NCBI RefSeq assembly: GCF_010092445.1
Contig: NZ_CP048031.1
Span: 930,001 to 994,000 of the forward strand
Source: Shewanella sp. Arc9-LZ
GTDB lineage: Bacteria > Pseudomonadota > Gammaproteobacteria > Enterobacterales > Shewanellaceae
Direction of reading: 5' to 3'
DNA: 64,000 bases
In this document: positions 53,786 to 63,700 of the stretch, piece by piece
Layout: the number at the start of each line of letters is the position of its first letter
Numbering within the stretch: position 1 is the first letter of the stretch
Made by a program: the position numbers and the translations under genes
The notes under the pieces: model-generated
Told to the model about the DNA's origin: nothing
Database searches by the model: none
The model's input: only the letters and a program-made list of their open reading frames with translations

Positions 53786-54562
53786 TTGGAACACATCGTT
53801 TGGGATTTTGATCCTATATTAGTCTCGTTTATGGGATTAACCGTACATTGGTACGGCGCGCTTTTTGCGTTGGCTATAGCCACTGGTTTTCAGGTGATGA
53901 AGCACTTTTACAAAAAAGAAGGCTTAGATGTTGAGTCTCTTGATAACCTATTAGTGTATTGCGTTATTGGCATTATTGTTGGGGCTCGTTTAGCTCATTG
54001 TATTTTTTATGACCCTGGGTATTACTTTGCTCATCCGCTGAAAATATTTGCGATCTGGGAAGGCGGCCTTGCTAGCCATGGCGGCGGGTTAGGAGCGATA
54101 TTGGGTCTGTATTTTTACCAACGTAAAGTGAAGTTACCGTTTTTGTTTTTACTCGATCGTTTAGCTATTGCGACAGCCATATTTGGATTTTTTGTGCGTA
54201 TGGCGAACTTTGCTAATTCAGAAATTTTGGGCGAACCCACTAATCAGCCATGGGGCATTATTTTTAAACGTATTGATATGTTGCCGCGCCATCCTGCGCA
54301 GTTGTATGAATCGTTTGCCTATTTATTAATATTTATCGGCTTATTCGCCATTTATAAATACACCAATATGAAGCAAAAACACGGCGCTATCTTTGGTTTG
54401 TTTTTGGTATTGGTCTTTACTGCGCGTATCGCGATTGAAAGCGTGAAAGTCAGCCAGGCGGCATATCATGAGTCAATGCTCAGTGCCGGCCAGTGGTTAA
54501 GTTTACCGTTTCTATTCGCGGGTATTGTGTTGCTGGTTATGGCTTACCGTAAACGCAGCTAA
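53786..54562 (+). CDS. lgt: Prolipoprotein diacylglyceryl transferase, Bacteroidetes-like
   Basis: An inner-membrane Lgt of 258 residues with seven helices, adding diacylglycerol to the lipobox Cys of pre-lipoproteins. Family motifs include HWYGALFALA, WEGGLASHGGGLGAI and the signature FFVRMANFANSEILGEPT (the usual GRxGNFxNxE is FVRMANFANSE). These variants, together with FKRIDMLPRHPAQLYE and GQWLSLPFLFAGI, read much more like Bacteroidetes Lgt than the gammaproteobacterial enzyme. The start is a TTG at 53786 with GGAG upstream. This may be a second, horizontally acquired copy; the usual lgt-thyA pair is not here. Confidence 0.88.
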   Translation: MEHIVWDFDPILVSFMGLTVHWYGALFALAIATGFQVMKHFYKKEGLDVESLDNLLVYCVIGIIVGARLAHCIFYDPGYYFAHPLKIFAIWEGGLASHGGGLGAILGLYFYQRKVKLPFLFLLDRLAIATAIFGFFVRMANFANSEILGEPTNQPWGIIFKRIDMLPRHPAQLYESFAYLLIFIGLFAIYKYTNMKQKHGAIFGLFLVLVFTARIAIESVKVSQAAYHESMLSAGQWLSLPFLFAGIVLLVMAYRKRS

Positions 54563-54592
54563 TATGCTTACAAACTGAAAGTGATATCCAAT

Positions 54593-54630
54593 AAAAACGT
54601 CCTATGGCTAATGCGATAGGACGTTTTTTT
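54593..54630. terminator. Terminator between convergent lgt and sulfotransferase genes
   Basis: AAAAACGTCCTAT (54593-54605) pairs with 54616-54628, followed by T residues and preceded by A residues. Confidence 0.88.
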
Positions 54631-54671
54631 ATGAGTAATCTGAGTCAGGATTTAATGCCTTTTACTTGGCA

Positions 54672-55514
54672 TTACATACCTGCTGGTAAATACTTAAATC
54701 GCTTCATTTGTTCGTAATGGGTATCAACAATTTTTTGTACTTGTTCTGGTGTCAGTTTGGTTTTCCACTGATGCTTGCCACCATTTCTAAAGAAGGCATT
54801 AGCATTTTCATGTTTTTCAACAAAGCCGAGTTTAGTTTCTTGGGCTTTCAATTGAGCAAAAGAAGAGTGCTTAATGGCATTTTTCAGGCGGACAGGATCT
54901 TTTTTCAAACCTAAAAAGGATTCTACTTTACGGAAGATCTTTTTAGGATCATCTAGCATATCCTCATAGCGTAAAATCAGCTTTGAGGCATCATCGGCAG
55001 TCCAGCTAGACACATGCATAGACCAAGAGGTAATAATTTGTGGCACATGCGGTGCTTCATTTGGCGTGCCAGTCATTTCTTCTGCCATATAAGCTATGGC
55101 TTCATCGATGCTGTAACCAAAGTAATTGGCCATTGAGATTGCCACATCTAGCGGGTTACGAACCACATAAATTGCCCCAGATGTGACTGAGGAATTATGC
55201 AGTGGATGACCGTTGTATTCGCCTAGGTAGTTGTGGGTTTTTACAAATGTGGTGCCATTAGCTTGATGCGCAATATCAGCCTGAACCTGTGGCCGCAATA
55301 CACTCACCTCTTCTAACGTCAGCTCAGTGGTGGCAGCTTTGTCTTTTGGTAAATAATGCTGGTAACGATGCGCGGCCGACTCTGCCGTCGAAATTGTGTG
55401 CATGGTATTAATATCAATCGGTTGATCTTGATTTTGAATATAGTTTTCTAAAAATGCGCGTACCCAAGTGTTACCCGATTTAGGGTAAGAGGCCACCCAA
55501 AGTATGTTTCCCAT
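54672..55514 (-). CDS. PAPS-dependent sulfotransferase
   Basis: 280 residues in the sulfotransferase fold. The 5' phosphosulfate-binding loop is YPKSGNTWVRAF (residues 10-21) and the 3' phosphate motif is VVRNPLDVAISMANYFG. A C-terminal FFRNGGKHQWK completes the cofactor site. It transfers sulfate from PAPS to an unidentified small molecule, lipid or glycan. A single gene, convergent with lgt. Such genes are often part of surface glycan loci, but no glycan genes are seen here. Confidence 0.87.
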   Translation of the reverse strand: MGNILWVASYPKSGNTWVRAFLENYIQNQDQPIDINTMHTISTAESAAHRYQHYLPKDKAATTELTLEEVSVLRPQVQADIAHQANGTTFVKTHNYLGEYNGHPLHNSSVTSGAIYVVRNPLDVAISMANYFGYSIDEAIAYMAEEMTGTPNEAPHVPQIITSWSMHVSSWTADDASKLILRYEDMLDDPKKIFRKVESFLGLKKDPVRLKNAIKHSSFAQLKAQETKLGFVEKHENANAFFRNGGKHQWKTKLTPEQVQKIVDTHYEQMKRFKYLPAGM

Positions 55515-55824
55515 CCGTAATCCTTTGTTATTATTTTTACGTCTTTCAATGCAGTAAAACTACCGATAATTGTGCAAAATGGCAAGTTTACTGGGGTGTT
55601 TGTATAGGGATTAAACTGTGATTATAACGACGATAATGTCGCTAAATGTAAACGCTGTAATGAATTTCAAGCTTCATAGTGCATGGTTTATTGTTAAGAG
55701 CTGACATTAATTGCTTTGCATCAAATTGCTAGCAAATGTAGCATGCTTGTTAATAAATGCCTTGCGACCGTTTGGTAGAGGTATTTTAGGCTGTATTATG
55801 TATAAAACAACAAGGAGAGTTTTG
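55515..55824. other. Intergenic stretch without recognised features
   Basis: Just over 300 AT-rich bases holding the divergent promoters of the sulfotransferase gene and the small membrane gene. No repeat or further gene found. Confidence 0.4.
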
Positions 55825-56046
55825 ATGAATATTAATGCAACGCTGGTTGGCCAGTTAATTGTTATTTTCGCATTGCTAGTGGGTGTTATCAGTTATTTTC
55901 TTGGTCGTCGTAAAACAAAATCACCGATTATGGCGGGCGTGCTTGGCGCTGTATTATCAATTGTACCGCTATTTGGTTTGATCTATTTAGTGGTGTTGAT
56001 GCTCAAAAATGATGTTAATTTAGGCGCTGAAACCGCAAGCAATTAA
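55825..56046 (+). CDS. Small two-helix membrane protein (73 aa)
   Basis: The ATG at 55825 has AAGGAG about 10 bases upstream; the longer frame from 55711 has none. Two hydrophobic helices (LIVIFALLVGVISYFLG and MAGVLGAVLSIVPLFGLIYLVVLM) are joined by a basic GRRKTKSP loop. No named family is recognised. Confidence 0.7.
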   Translation: MNINATLVGQLIVIFALLVGVISYFLGRRKTKSPIMAGVLGAVLSIVPLFGLIYLVVLMLKNDVNLGAETASN

Positions 56047-56090
56047 AGGTTGTTCCTAGGTCTCCTTTTAATGTTAAGGCTGCTGTTTTG

Positions 56091-56288
56091 ATGCAGTTAC
56101 CATTTTTTCTGCTAGTGATAATAAGTTTCGGGTCAACTTATGCAACGTTAATTCCTCGCTCTGCTTATGAAGCATTCCGGTTATTGGGTTCTATTTCAGA
56201 GTGTGTTTCAGTATTAATGGCTTACGGCTTAATCGTTGCGTACAACAAATTTACCTCAGAAAAAATTGCGGTTATCTCTTCATCATAA
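56091..56288 (+). CDS. Possible small membrane protein (65 aa)
   Basis: An ORF 44 bases after the previous small gene, opening MQLPFFLLVIISFGSTYATLIP, with two hydrophobic stretches. The ribosome-binding site is weak (AAGG, far upstream). It could be a gene or a chance frame. Confidence 0.35.
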   Translation: MQLPFFLLVIISFGSTYATLIPRSAYEAFRLLGSISECVSVLMAYGLIVAYNKFTSEKIAVISSS

Positions 56289-56727
56289 CGTTGGGCTTTG
56301 TTCAGTTGAGCATTAAAAGGGGATAGCTGAGTGTTGTATCCACTTTAACTGCTCTGACAAGGCTCTAAACCAGTAAACGTGTCCGCGGTGTTACTGTTTA
56401 AACGCTTTGATTTTACTTATGCAACCCTTTATACTTGCCGCTGCATTTTTATGCACTGCGCGTTTAATAAATTTTAAGCCTAATTTACACATATTGCCGA
56501 GGTCGTTTTTCCATAATGAATATTAAGCCGCATTAGTTTTCCCTCCCTATTTGGATCGTTAAGATCCGTCCGTAATTGCTGCCATGTTGGTAGTTTTTGT
56601 TGTATATCACTATCCAATATCATTTTGTCGCATTAATGAGTTAATTTCACCGCTGACGCACGCTGATATCTCAGGCGTTAACATATGTTATTGGCATATT
56701 GGCTAACATTAAAACAGAGTAAAATAC
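56289..56727. other. Intergenic stretch before the SulP gene
   Basis: About 440 bases with no gene, repeat or hairpin that I can support. It should hold the promoter of the sulP-usp pair. Confidence 0.4.
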
Positions 56728-58218
56728 ATGATACAAAACATGAAAAAAGAATGGTTTTCCAACATCCGTGGAGATCTGTTAGCAGGTATAGTCGTCGCGC
56801 TAGCGTTAATTCCTGAGGCGATTGCCTTTTCTATTATTGCTGGGGTTGATCCAAAAGTGGGTTTGTACGCTTCATTCTGTATCGCTGTGGTTATCGCGTT
56901 TACGGGTGGACGTCCTGGAATGATCTCTGCGGCTACTGGTGCTATGGCGCTATTGATGGTGACCTTAGTTAAAGAACATGGTCTTGAGTATTTATTAGCA
57001 GCAACGTTATTGACCGGCATATTTCAAATTGCAGCAGGTTACTTAAAGCTTGGTAGTTTGATGCGTTTTGTCTCGCGTTCGGTGGTGACCGGCTTTGTGA
57101 ACGCACTCGCCATTCTGATCTTTATGGCGCAGTTGCCAGAGCTCACTGATGTGACGTGGCATGTATACGCTATGACCGCCGCTGGACTGGGTATTATTTA
57201 CTTATTCCCACTCATCCCAGTTATTGGTAAATCGTTGCCGTCACCTTTGATCTGTATTGTCGGCTTAACCATTTTTGCGGTTTACATGGGATTAGATATC
57301 CGTACCGTAGGCGATATGGGACAACTTCCTGATACGTTACCAATCTTCCTTTGGCCAGAAGTGCCATTAACCCTTGAAACGTTAATGATTATCTTCCCTT
57401 ACTCTGCTGGTCTTGCTGTTGTGGGTTTATTGGAATCGATGATGACAGCGACCATTGTTGATGATTTAACCGATACGCCAAGCGATAAAAACCGCGAATG
57501 CAAGGGCCAAGGTATTGCGAATATCGGTGCTGGTTTATTGGGCGGCATGGCAGGTTGTGCCATGATTGGTCAATCAATTATCAACGTTAAATCAGGCGGG
57601 CGTGGGCGTTTGTCGACATTTTCTGCCGGTTTGTTTTTGCTAATCTTGATCGTGTTTTTAGGTGATTGGTTAAAAATGATCCCTATGGCTGCACTCGTTG
57701 CCGTGATGATCATGGTGTCTATTGGAACCTTCTCTTGGGATTCTATTCGTAATCTTAAACATCATCCTTTATCGACCAATCTTGTGATGGTTGCCACAGT
57801 TGTTGTGGTTGTCGCTACCCATAATTTAGCGATTGGGGTATTTGTAGGTGTGTTACTTGCCTCGTTATTTTTTGCCAATAAAGTGGGCCGTTTTATGGTG
57901 GTTAAAAACACCGACACTTCAGCAGACACTGGCCGTCATTATCAAATTATTGGCCAAGTCTTTTTTGCCTCAGCAGATAAGTTCAGCAACTCATTTGATT
58001 TCAGAGAAGTGGTTGATAAGGTGACTATTGATTTATCTTTGGCACATTTTTGGGATATTACTGCGGTATCGGCGCTCGATAAAGTGGTGATTAAATTCCG
58101 CCGTGAGGGCACTGAAGTTGAGTTAATTGGTCTTAATGAAGCCAGCGCTACCATTGTGGATAAATTTGGTGTGCATGATAAACCCGAAGACGTTGAAAAA
58201 ATGATGTCAGGTCACTAA
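56728..58218 (+). CDS. SulP-family anion transporter with STAS domain
   Basis: 496 residues. The N-terminal 390 form the SulP transport core ([35 protein letters not shown]), and residues from about 400 form a cytosolic STAS domain ([10 protein letters not shown] ... [23 protein letters not shown]). Family substrates include sulfate and bicarbonate; conserved residues do not settle which. The start is 56728 or the ATG at 56740. A universal stress protein gene follows after 29 bases, a frequent pairing. Confidence 0.9.
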   Translation: MIQNMKKEWFSNIRGDLLAGIVVALALIPEAIAFSIIAGVDPKVGLYASFCIAVVIAFTGGRPGMISAATGAMALLMVTLVKEHGLEYLLAATLLTGIFQIAAGYLKLGSLMRFVSRSVVTGFVNALAILIFMAQLPELTDVTWHVYAMTAAGLGIIYLFPLIPVIGKSLPSPLICIVGLTIFAVYMGLDIRTVGDMGQLPDTLPIFLWPEVPLTLETLMIIFPYSAGLAVVGLLESMMTATIVDDLTDTPSDKNRECKGQGIANIGAGLLGGMAGCAMIGQSIINVKSGGRGRLSTFSAGLFLLILIVFLGDWLKMIPMAALVAVMIMVSIGTFSWDSIRNLKHHPLSTNLVMVATVVVVVATHNLAIGVFVGVLLASLFFANKVGRFMVVKNTDTSADTGRHYQIIGQVFFASADKFSNSFDFREVVDKVTIDLSLAHFWDITAVSALDKVVIKFRREGTEVELIGLNEASATIVDKFGVHDKPEDVEKMMSGH

Positions 58219-58247
58219 GCCCATAGCCACACTATAAAAGGATAATA

Positions 58248-59105
58248 ATGATGACAAATGTGATTGCCTGTATCGATGGTTCAAAAGCAACACGCGCGGT
58301 ATCTGATGCTAGTGGCTGGGCGGCTATGCAGTTGAATGCCCCTGTGACGTTACTACATGTATTGGATAAGTCTGCCTATCCTACAGAGTTAAATCTGTCG
58401 GGAAATATTGGCCTTGGTAGCCGAGAGCATCTGCTTGCTGAAATGGTTGAACTTGAAGGGCGCATGAGCAAACTCGCGCTCGAAGAAGGTAAATATATGC
58501 TACAAGATGCGCAAACGAGCATTGTGGCGGCGCAACCTTCTGTGACTGTGCAAACACTGCAGCGCCATGGCGATTTAGTTGAAACGCTACTTGAGCAGGA
58601 AGCTGATGCCAGACTGGTGGTTATTGGTCGTCAAGGTGAGCAACATCAAGATCAAGCGCAAGCGATTGGCAGTCATTTAGAAAGTGTTATACGCACGCTT
58701 AAACAGCCGATTTTAGTGGTGATGGCTGATTTTACAATGCCAAGCCGTTTTATGATCGCTTATGATGGCAGCGCCACCTCGAAAACCGTGCTTGAACGAG
58801 TGATAAACAGCCCACTACTTAAAGGGCTCGCATGCCATTTAGTGATGGTGTCTGACAATCAGTCTCAAGCGCTGACCGAATTGACTTCAGTTGCAGACTC
58901 TCTTACCGAGGCTGGTTTTGAGGTAACAACTGCGGTTTGTCAGGGCGAGGTGCAAACGGCTCTAGAGGCTTACCAGCTAGCACACCAAATTGATTTAATG
59001 GTAATGGGTGCTTACGGTCATTCACGTATTCGTGAATTTTTTGTTGGTAGTAATACGACACGGATGATCAGTAAAAGCCACATCCCGTTGTTATTGTTGC
59101 GCTAA
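58248..59105 (+). CDS. Tandem universal stress protein
   Basis: 285 residues, two Usp domains. The second has the full nucleotide-binding motif GAYGHSRIREFFVGSNT (G-2X-G-9X-G-S/T). The first keeps the fold (ACIDGSKATRAV ... VVIGRQGEQHQDQ) but its motif is degenerate, with an acidic/Gln insert, so it probably does not bind ATP the same way. It is co-transcribed with the SulP transporter and may regulate it. Confidence 0.9.
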   Translation: MMTNVIACIDGSKATRAVSDASGWAAMQLNAPVTLLHVLDKSAYPTELNLSGNIGLGSREHLLAEMVELEGRMSKLALEEGKYMLQDAQTSIVAAQPSVTVQTLQRHGDLVETLLEQEADARLVVIGRQGEQHQDQAQAIGSHLESVIRTLKQPILVVMADFTMPSRFMIAYDGSATSKTVLERVINSPLLKGLACHLVMVSDNQSQALTELTSVADSLTEAGFEVTTAVCQGEVQTALEAYQLAHQIDLMVMGAYGHSRIREFFVGSNTTRMISKSHIPLLLLR

Positions 59106-59114
59106 GCAAAAAAG

Positions 59115-59307
59115 ACTAGCGTCGCTTCGCTGCTAGGGATAGCTTAAAAAAATGATAACAAGCGATGACAAGCGAACGCTGCGCTTACGGATAGAAGGAT
59201 CTAGCACCTAGGCGCTTGGCTTGTTATCGCTTGATACCGCTCATTATCTCTGGGATAGGGATAGTTTAAGAAATGATAACAAACGATAACACGCGAACGC
59301 TGCGCTT
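59115..59307. repeat. Dispersed repeat array left of the IS element
   Basis: A unit of roughly 120 bases containing GATAGCTTAAAAAAATGATAA, GCGAACGCTGCGCTTACGGA and TGATACCGCTCATTATCTC is followed by a second, shorter copy that stops at the IS edge. The flanking AGCGTCGCTTCGCTGCTAGG resembles the repeats at 31920-32029. Confidence 0.8.
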
Positions 59308-59336
59308 TGTAATGGTCAAGTATTTCTGGAGAGATT

Positions 59337-60188
59337 TTAAGCCGCTTTTTTTAACTCATTATATTTTTGATGTGGCGTCTTATAATCTATTGCTGAATGT
59401 CTGCGTTTGTAATTGTAGAACTGGATATATTGCTCAACCACACTGACTACAGAACTGTGATTGATAAAGGCTAAATGGTTCAATCTTTCAGTCTTTAAAC
59501 TCCTAAAGAATCGTTCCATCACGGCATTATCCCAACAATTTCCTCTACGACTCATACTTTGTTTAATGCTTAAGTGCTTTAGCTTTTCTCTGAACACGTT
59601 AGCAGAGTACTGGCAACCCTGGTCTGAGTGAAACATCAACTCCTGTGTATTTGGCCTCTGACGTTGTATCGCGTTATTTAATGCCGCTGTCGCTAACGCG
59701 GTATTGGGTTGGCTTGATAAGGCATACCCAACGATTTCTTTCGTTCCTAAATCAAGTACACAGGCTAAATAACTCCATCCTTGATGTGATTTTATGTAGG
59801 TAATGTCACCCACCCAATGAGTGTTATAAGTCGTAGGGTTAAACTGCCGTTTAAGCAAATTGGGTGCGTAAACATGTTCGTCACCAGTGTTAGGATAGTA
59901 ATGCTTTTTCTTTGGCCTAATCGCTTTTAATCCCAAATTTTTCATTACTGTAGCAATGGCGTAAACCCCGACTTTACACTCTAAATCTAATAAGTCGGCC
60001 TGTATTCGACGTTTGCCATACGTCGCATTTGAATCAGAGAAGGCTTGCTCTACAAATTGTATCAGAGTCTGTTTTTCAACGCTTTGTGGTATCGGTTTGT
60101 AATAAAAACTACTGCAACTGACCTCGAATACGCGGCACAACTCACTCATTCTAAAGCCTGGGTTTGCTTTCTTTACTTCGCGCATCAT
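59337..60188 (-). CDS. IS3-family transposase OrfB (DDE integrase domain)
   Basis: 283 residues. Catalytic acids are Asp128 (THWVGDITY), Asp189 (FHSDQGCQY) and Glu225 (NAVMERFF), with 35 residues between the last two as in IS3. The HTH_21 region (YGKRRIQADL) precedes them. No frameshift or stop breaks it. It overlaps orfA by four bases. The junction TTAAAATGA has an A-AAA slippery run suited to the -1 frameshift that makes the OrfAB transposase. Confidence 0.93.
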   Translation of the reverse strand: MMREVKKANPGFRMSELCRVFEVSCSSFYYKPIPQSVEKQTLIQFVEQAFSDSNATYGKRRIQADLLDLECKVGVYAIATVMKNLGLKAIRPKKKHYYPNTGDEHVYAPNLLKRQFNPTTYNTHWVGDITYIKSHQGWSYLACVLDLGTKEIVGYALSSQPNTALATAALNNAIQRQRPNTQELMFHSDQGCQYSANVFREKLKHLSIKQSMSRRGNCWDNAVMERFFRSLKTERLNHLAFINHSSVVSVVEQYIQFYNYKRRHSAIDYKTPHQKYNELKKAA

Positions 60189-60496
60189 TTTAAGTTTTGA
60201 TTGTCTCGAATGAAGAAAGCTGCAGCCTTTTTTAAGATATCATTATCCCTCATTGCTTGTTTTAGTTGGGCTTCTAGGAGTTGAATTCTTCGTTGGTCTT
60301 CAGTTAATGCTTTGGCATTTTCTGGTGTTTTACCGGCTAATTCAGCTTGGTACTGCACTTTCCATCGAGACACAGCAGATTTACCCGCACCTGACATATC
60401 TTCAATTTGCTTGTTCGTGTAACCCTGTTCGACCATCAGCTTGGCATATTCTAATTTTTGAAGAGGGCTAACAGTGATTTTCGTTTTTCTAATCAT
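60185..60496 (-). CDS. IS3-family OrfA (helix-turn-helix)
   Basis: 103 residues: a helix-turn-helix (KLMVEQGYTNKQIEDMSGAGKSAVSRWKVQYQ) and a leucine-zipper-like end (RIQLLEAQLKQAMRDNDILKKAAAFF). It binds the element's ends and, fused to OrfB by frameshift, supplies the DNA-binding part. Confidence 0.93.
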   Translation of the reverse strand: MIRKTKITVSPLQKLEYAKLMVEQGYTNKQIEDMSGAGKSAVSRWKVQYQAELAGKTPENAKALTEDQRRIQLLEAQLKQAMRDNDILKKAAAFFIRDNQNLK

Positions 60497-60563
60497 GATA
60501 AATACCTTTAAGATTTTGCTTATTTTAAGCTATAAATCTCTACAGTTTCATTAGACCATTACA

Positions 60564-60736
60564 TAATACCGCTCATTATCTCTGGGATAGGGATAGTTTA
60601 AAAAATGACAACAAACGATGACAAGCGAACGCTGCGCTTACGGATAGAAGGTTCTATCACCTAGGCGCTAGGCTTGTCATCGCTTGTCATCGCTTGTCAT
60701 CGCTTGTCATCGCTTGATATCGCTCGTTACCGCTTG
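60564..60736. repeat. Dispersed repeat array right of the IS element, with 10-bp satellite
   Basis: The unit begins TAATACCGCTCATTATCTCT and continues as in the left array. Near 60672-60711 CTTGTCATCG is repeated four times in a row, then diverges, and the array reaches the stop codon of the formate dehydrogenase gene. Confidence 0.8.
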
Positions 60737-63700
60737 TCATTCAACACTTGGCAGCAGTGACTTTTCTGCTTTAACGGCACACACCTTATATTCTGGAATT
60801 TTTGCAATGGGATCCAATGCATTAATGGTCAGTTTATTGGCTGCGGCTTCGGCAAAGTGGAACGGTAAAAATAATACTCCTACCTGAGCCCGCTTAGTCA
60901 CAAAGGCGGCTATGTCTATTTCTCCGCGGCGAGTACTCAGTTTCAACATATCACCGTTATTGACTCCCAATTGCTCGGCATCAAAAACTGAAATCATTAC
61001 TCTGGGCGCGCCTTTAATATCCAATTCCGGGGTTTTACGCGTCATAGTGCCAGTATGGAATTGTTCCAGTAAACGGCCTGTTGAAAGGGTTAATGGATAT
61101 TCGCTATCGGGCATTTCGGCAGGTAGTCGATAACTCACTGGCATCATTCTGCCTTTACCGCGTAAAAATGTTTCGGTATGCAAAATCGGTGTGCCAGGAT
61201 GGTTTTCATCAAAGCATGGCCACTGTATACCATCTACCTTGTGTTCAAGTCGTTGCCAGGTAAGGCCTTGATATTGCGGGGTGACGTGGTTAATTTCTTG
61301 CCAAATATCTTTGGTGCTGTGGTAATGCCAATTAGCATCAAGGCTGTTGGCAATCATTTGGATAATTTTCCAGTCTACAATCGCATCCCCCGGAGGGGTT
61401 AACGCGACACGTAATTGTTGTACCCGACGTTCTGTATTGGTGAAATGGCCATCTTTTTCGGCAAAGGCGGTTGCGGGTAATACCACATGAGCCATCTGTG
61501 CGGTTTCGGTTAAAAAGATATCTTGCACCAGCATAAATTTAATTTTAGATAGTGCAGCGATGACGTGAGCTTGGTCCGGATCGCTTAGCACTGGGTTTTC
61601 TCCCAAAACATACAGAGCATCGAGTTTACCTTTCACAATCGCCTGCATGATTTCAGTTGCTGCTAATCCTATCTCTGAATTTAGCGATGTATTGCCCCAA
61701 GCTTTGGCAAATTTAGCGTTATTAGTCGGATTGATTTTTTGGTAACCGGGATAATAATTGGGTAACGCGCCCATATCACAAGCGCCTTGAACATTACTTT
61801 GGCCGCGCAGTGGGTTTAGTCCGGCGCCTGTTACGCCAATATTGCCACACAGCAATTGCAAGTTGGAGGTGGACACAACGTTGTCGTAACCTGAGGTATG
61901 TTGAGTAATCCCCATGGCATAATACAAGGCGGTTTTGCTGGCGGTGCCGATCATTTTTGCCATAGTGGCAATATCTTCGGCACTCACGCCAGTTATTAAC
62001 GCTGCATTGGCTAAGTTGTAATCTGGCTTCATCACTTCTTGCTTGAGCAATTCATAGTCTTCAATACGGCTATTGATGTAGTGCATGTCTTGCCAGTTAT
62101 TGATGATAATTTGCTGCATGATGGCATTGAGTAACATCACATCTGTGCCCGGTTTATGTGACACATATAAATGGGCACTGTCTGCAATAGCCGTTCTCTT
62201 TGGGTCCGCGACAATTAAGCGCGCGCCGTGTTGGCTGACCGCTCTTTTAATGTGAGAGGCGATAATAGGGTGGGCGCTGGTGGTATCGGAGCCAATGATA
62301 AAAATTACATCTGAGTCTTTAATGCTGGGAATATCATTGGTCATGGCCCCGCCGCCAATGGTATCGGATAGCCCTGCGACAGACGATGAATGACATAATC
62401 GTGCGCAGTGATCAATGCTGTTGGTGCCCATAATGCTACGGGTGAACTTTTGCATTAAATAGTTTTCTTCATTGGTGCATTTAGCAGAAGACAATGCAGC
62501 AAACTTGCTTGGCCCAGCAGCATCTTTAATCGGTTGCAGTTGCTGTGCTATATAATTAATGGCTTCAGACCAAGAGGCGGGTTGCAGCTGACCATTTTTG
62601 CGAATTAATGGCGTTGTAAGGCGTTTAGGACTGTTTAAAAAGTCAAAACCAGAGCGCCCTTTAACACATAACATGCCTTCATTGACCACTGATTGAGTAT
62701 CGCCAGATACTCGCATTACATGATTTTTGTCCTGGTCGACATGCAGTTCAACCCGGCAACCAACGCCACAATATGTGCACACGGTTGAGGTTTTGATTAA
62801 CGCTCTGTCGCTACCTTGGGTTTTATCGCGGGCATCAACCAAAGCGCCAGTAGGGCAAACTTGAACACAGTTACCGCATTGCACACAATCGCTGTCATTC
62901 ATCGACGCAGTAAAGCCAACTCGAGGGGCGTTGCGGCTAATGCCTGCTGTTGTAGCATCGGGTAGTGCTTGATAACTATTGGCTTCAAAGCTGATAACGT
63001 TATGACCACTTTGTTGATGGCAAGCATCAATACAAGCGGCGCAACTGATACAGCGATTAGCATCGAAAGTAATAAAAGGCGCACTGTTATCGACTTTAAA
63101 TTTACGCGCCTGAGTTTGATCCAGTGTTTTTCCGTCGACTTTATATTCGGTGGCATAATCGCGTAATTTACAATCGGTATTGGCTTGGCAAGCGCACTCC
63201 AAACAGCGCATCGCTTCTTTCATTGCCTCATCGGGAATGAATCCTAGTTCTACCTCGGCAAAGTTAAGCGCTCGATTGAGCTGGTTTAGCTCTGGCATTT
63301 TTAAGCGGCGACGCTTGGCTGTCTCTGGGTATAAGTTAGGGTAAGCGTTGGGATATAGCGCTGCAGATAACGAGGCTGTTTTGTTGGCCTTTCGTGAGTT
63401 AAACAGTCCAGGTTCTAAATGACAAGTTAAGCCTTCAGTTAACAATCCTTCAATGGCTTCAGCGGCTTTTCGGCCATCTGCTACCGCACCAACAGCAGTA
63501 CCAGGGCCAGTGCGGGAGTCACCGATAACAAATAGTTTTTCTACCCCTGCAGACATGGTTTGCTCGCAGCCAAGGAAGGTATGCCAGCGGGTGAGGGCAA
63601 TATGACCAGTGTCTATTTGATTTTCTGGCTGGTCTAAAAAGGCTAAATCCACTTGTTGAGATACCGCAGGAATTACGGTGTCGAATGCTTCTTCAAAGGT

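Larger units (their letters stand above)
59308..60563 (-). mobile_element. IS3-family insertion sequence, 1256 bp
   Basis: Termini are TGTAATGGTC (59308-59317) and its exact reverse complement (60554-60563), so the element has the TG...CA ends of IS3 elements. Inner terminal sequences also match imperfectly, as both carry AGAGATTT after a CTG. It holds orfA and orfB with an ATGA overlap. No direct target duplication is clear, and the flanking repeat is partly deleted. Confidence 0.9.
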
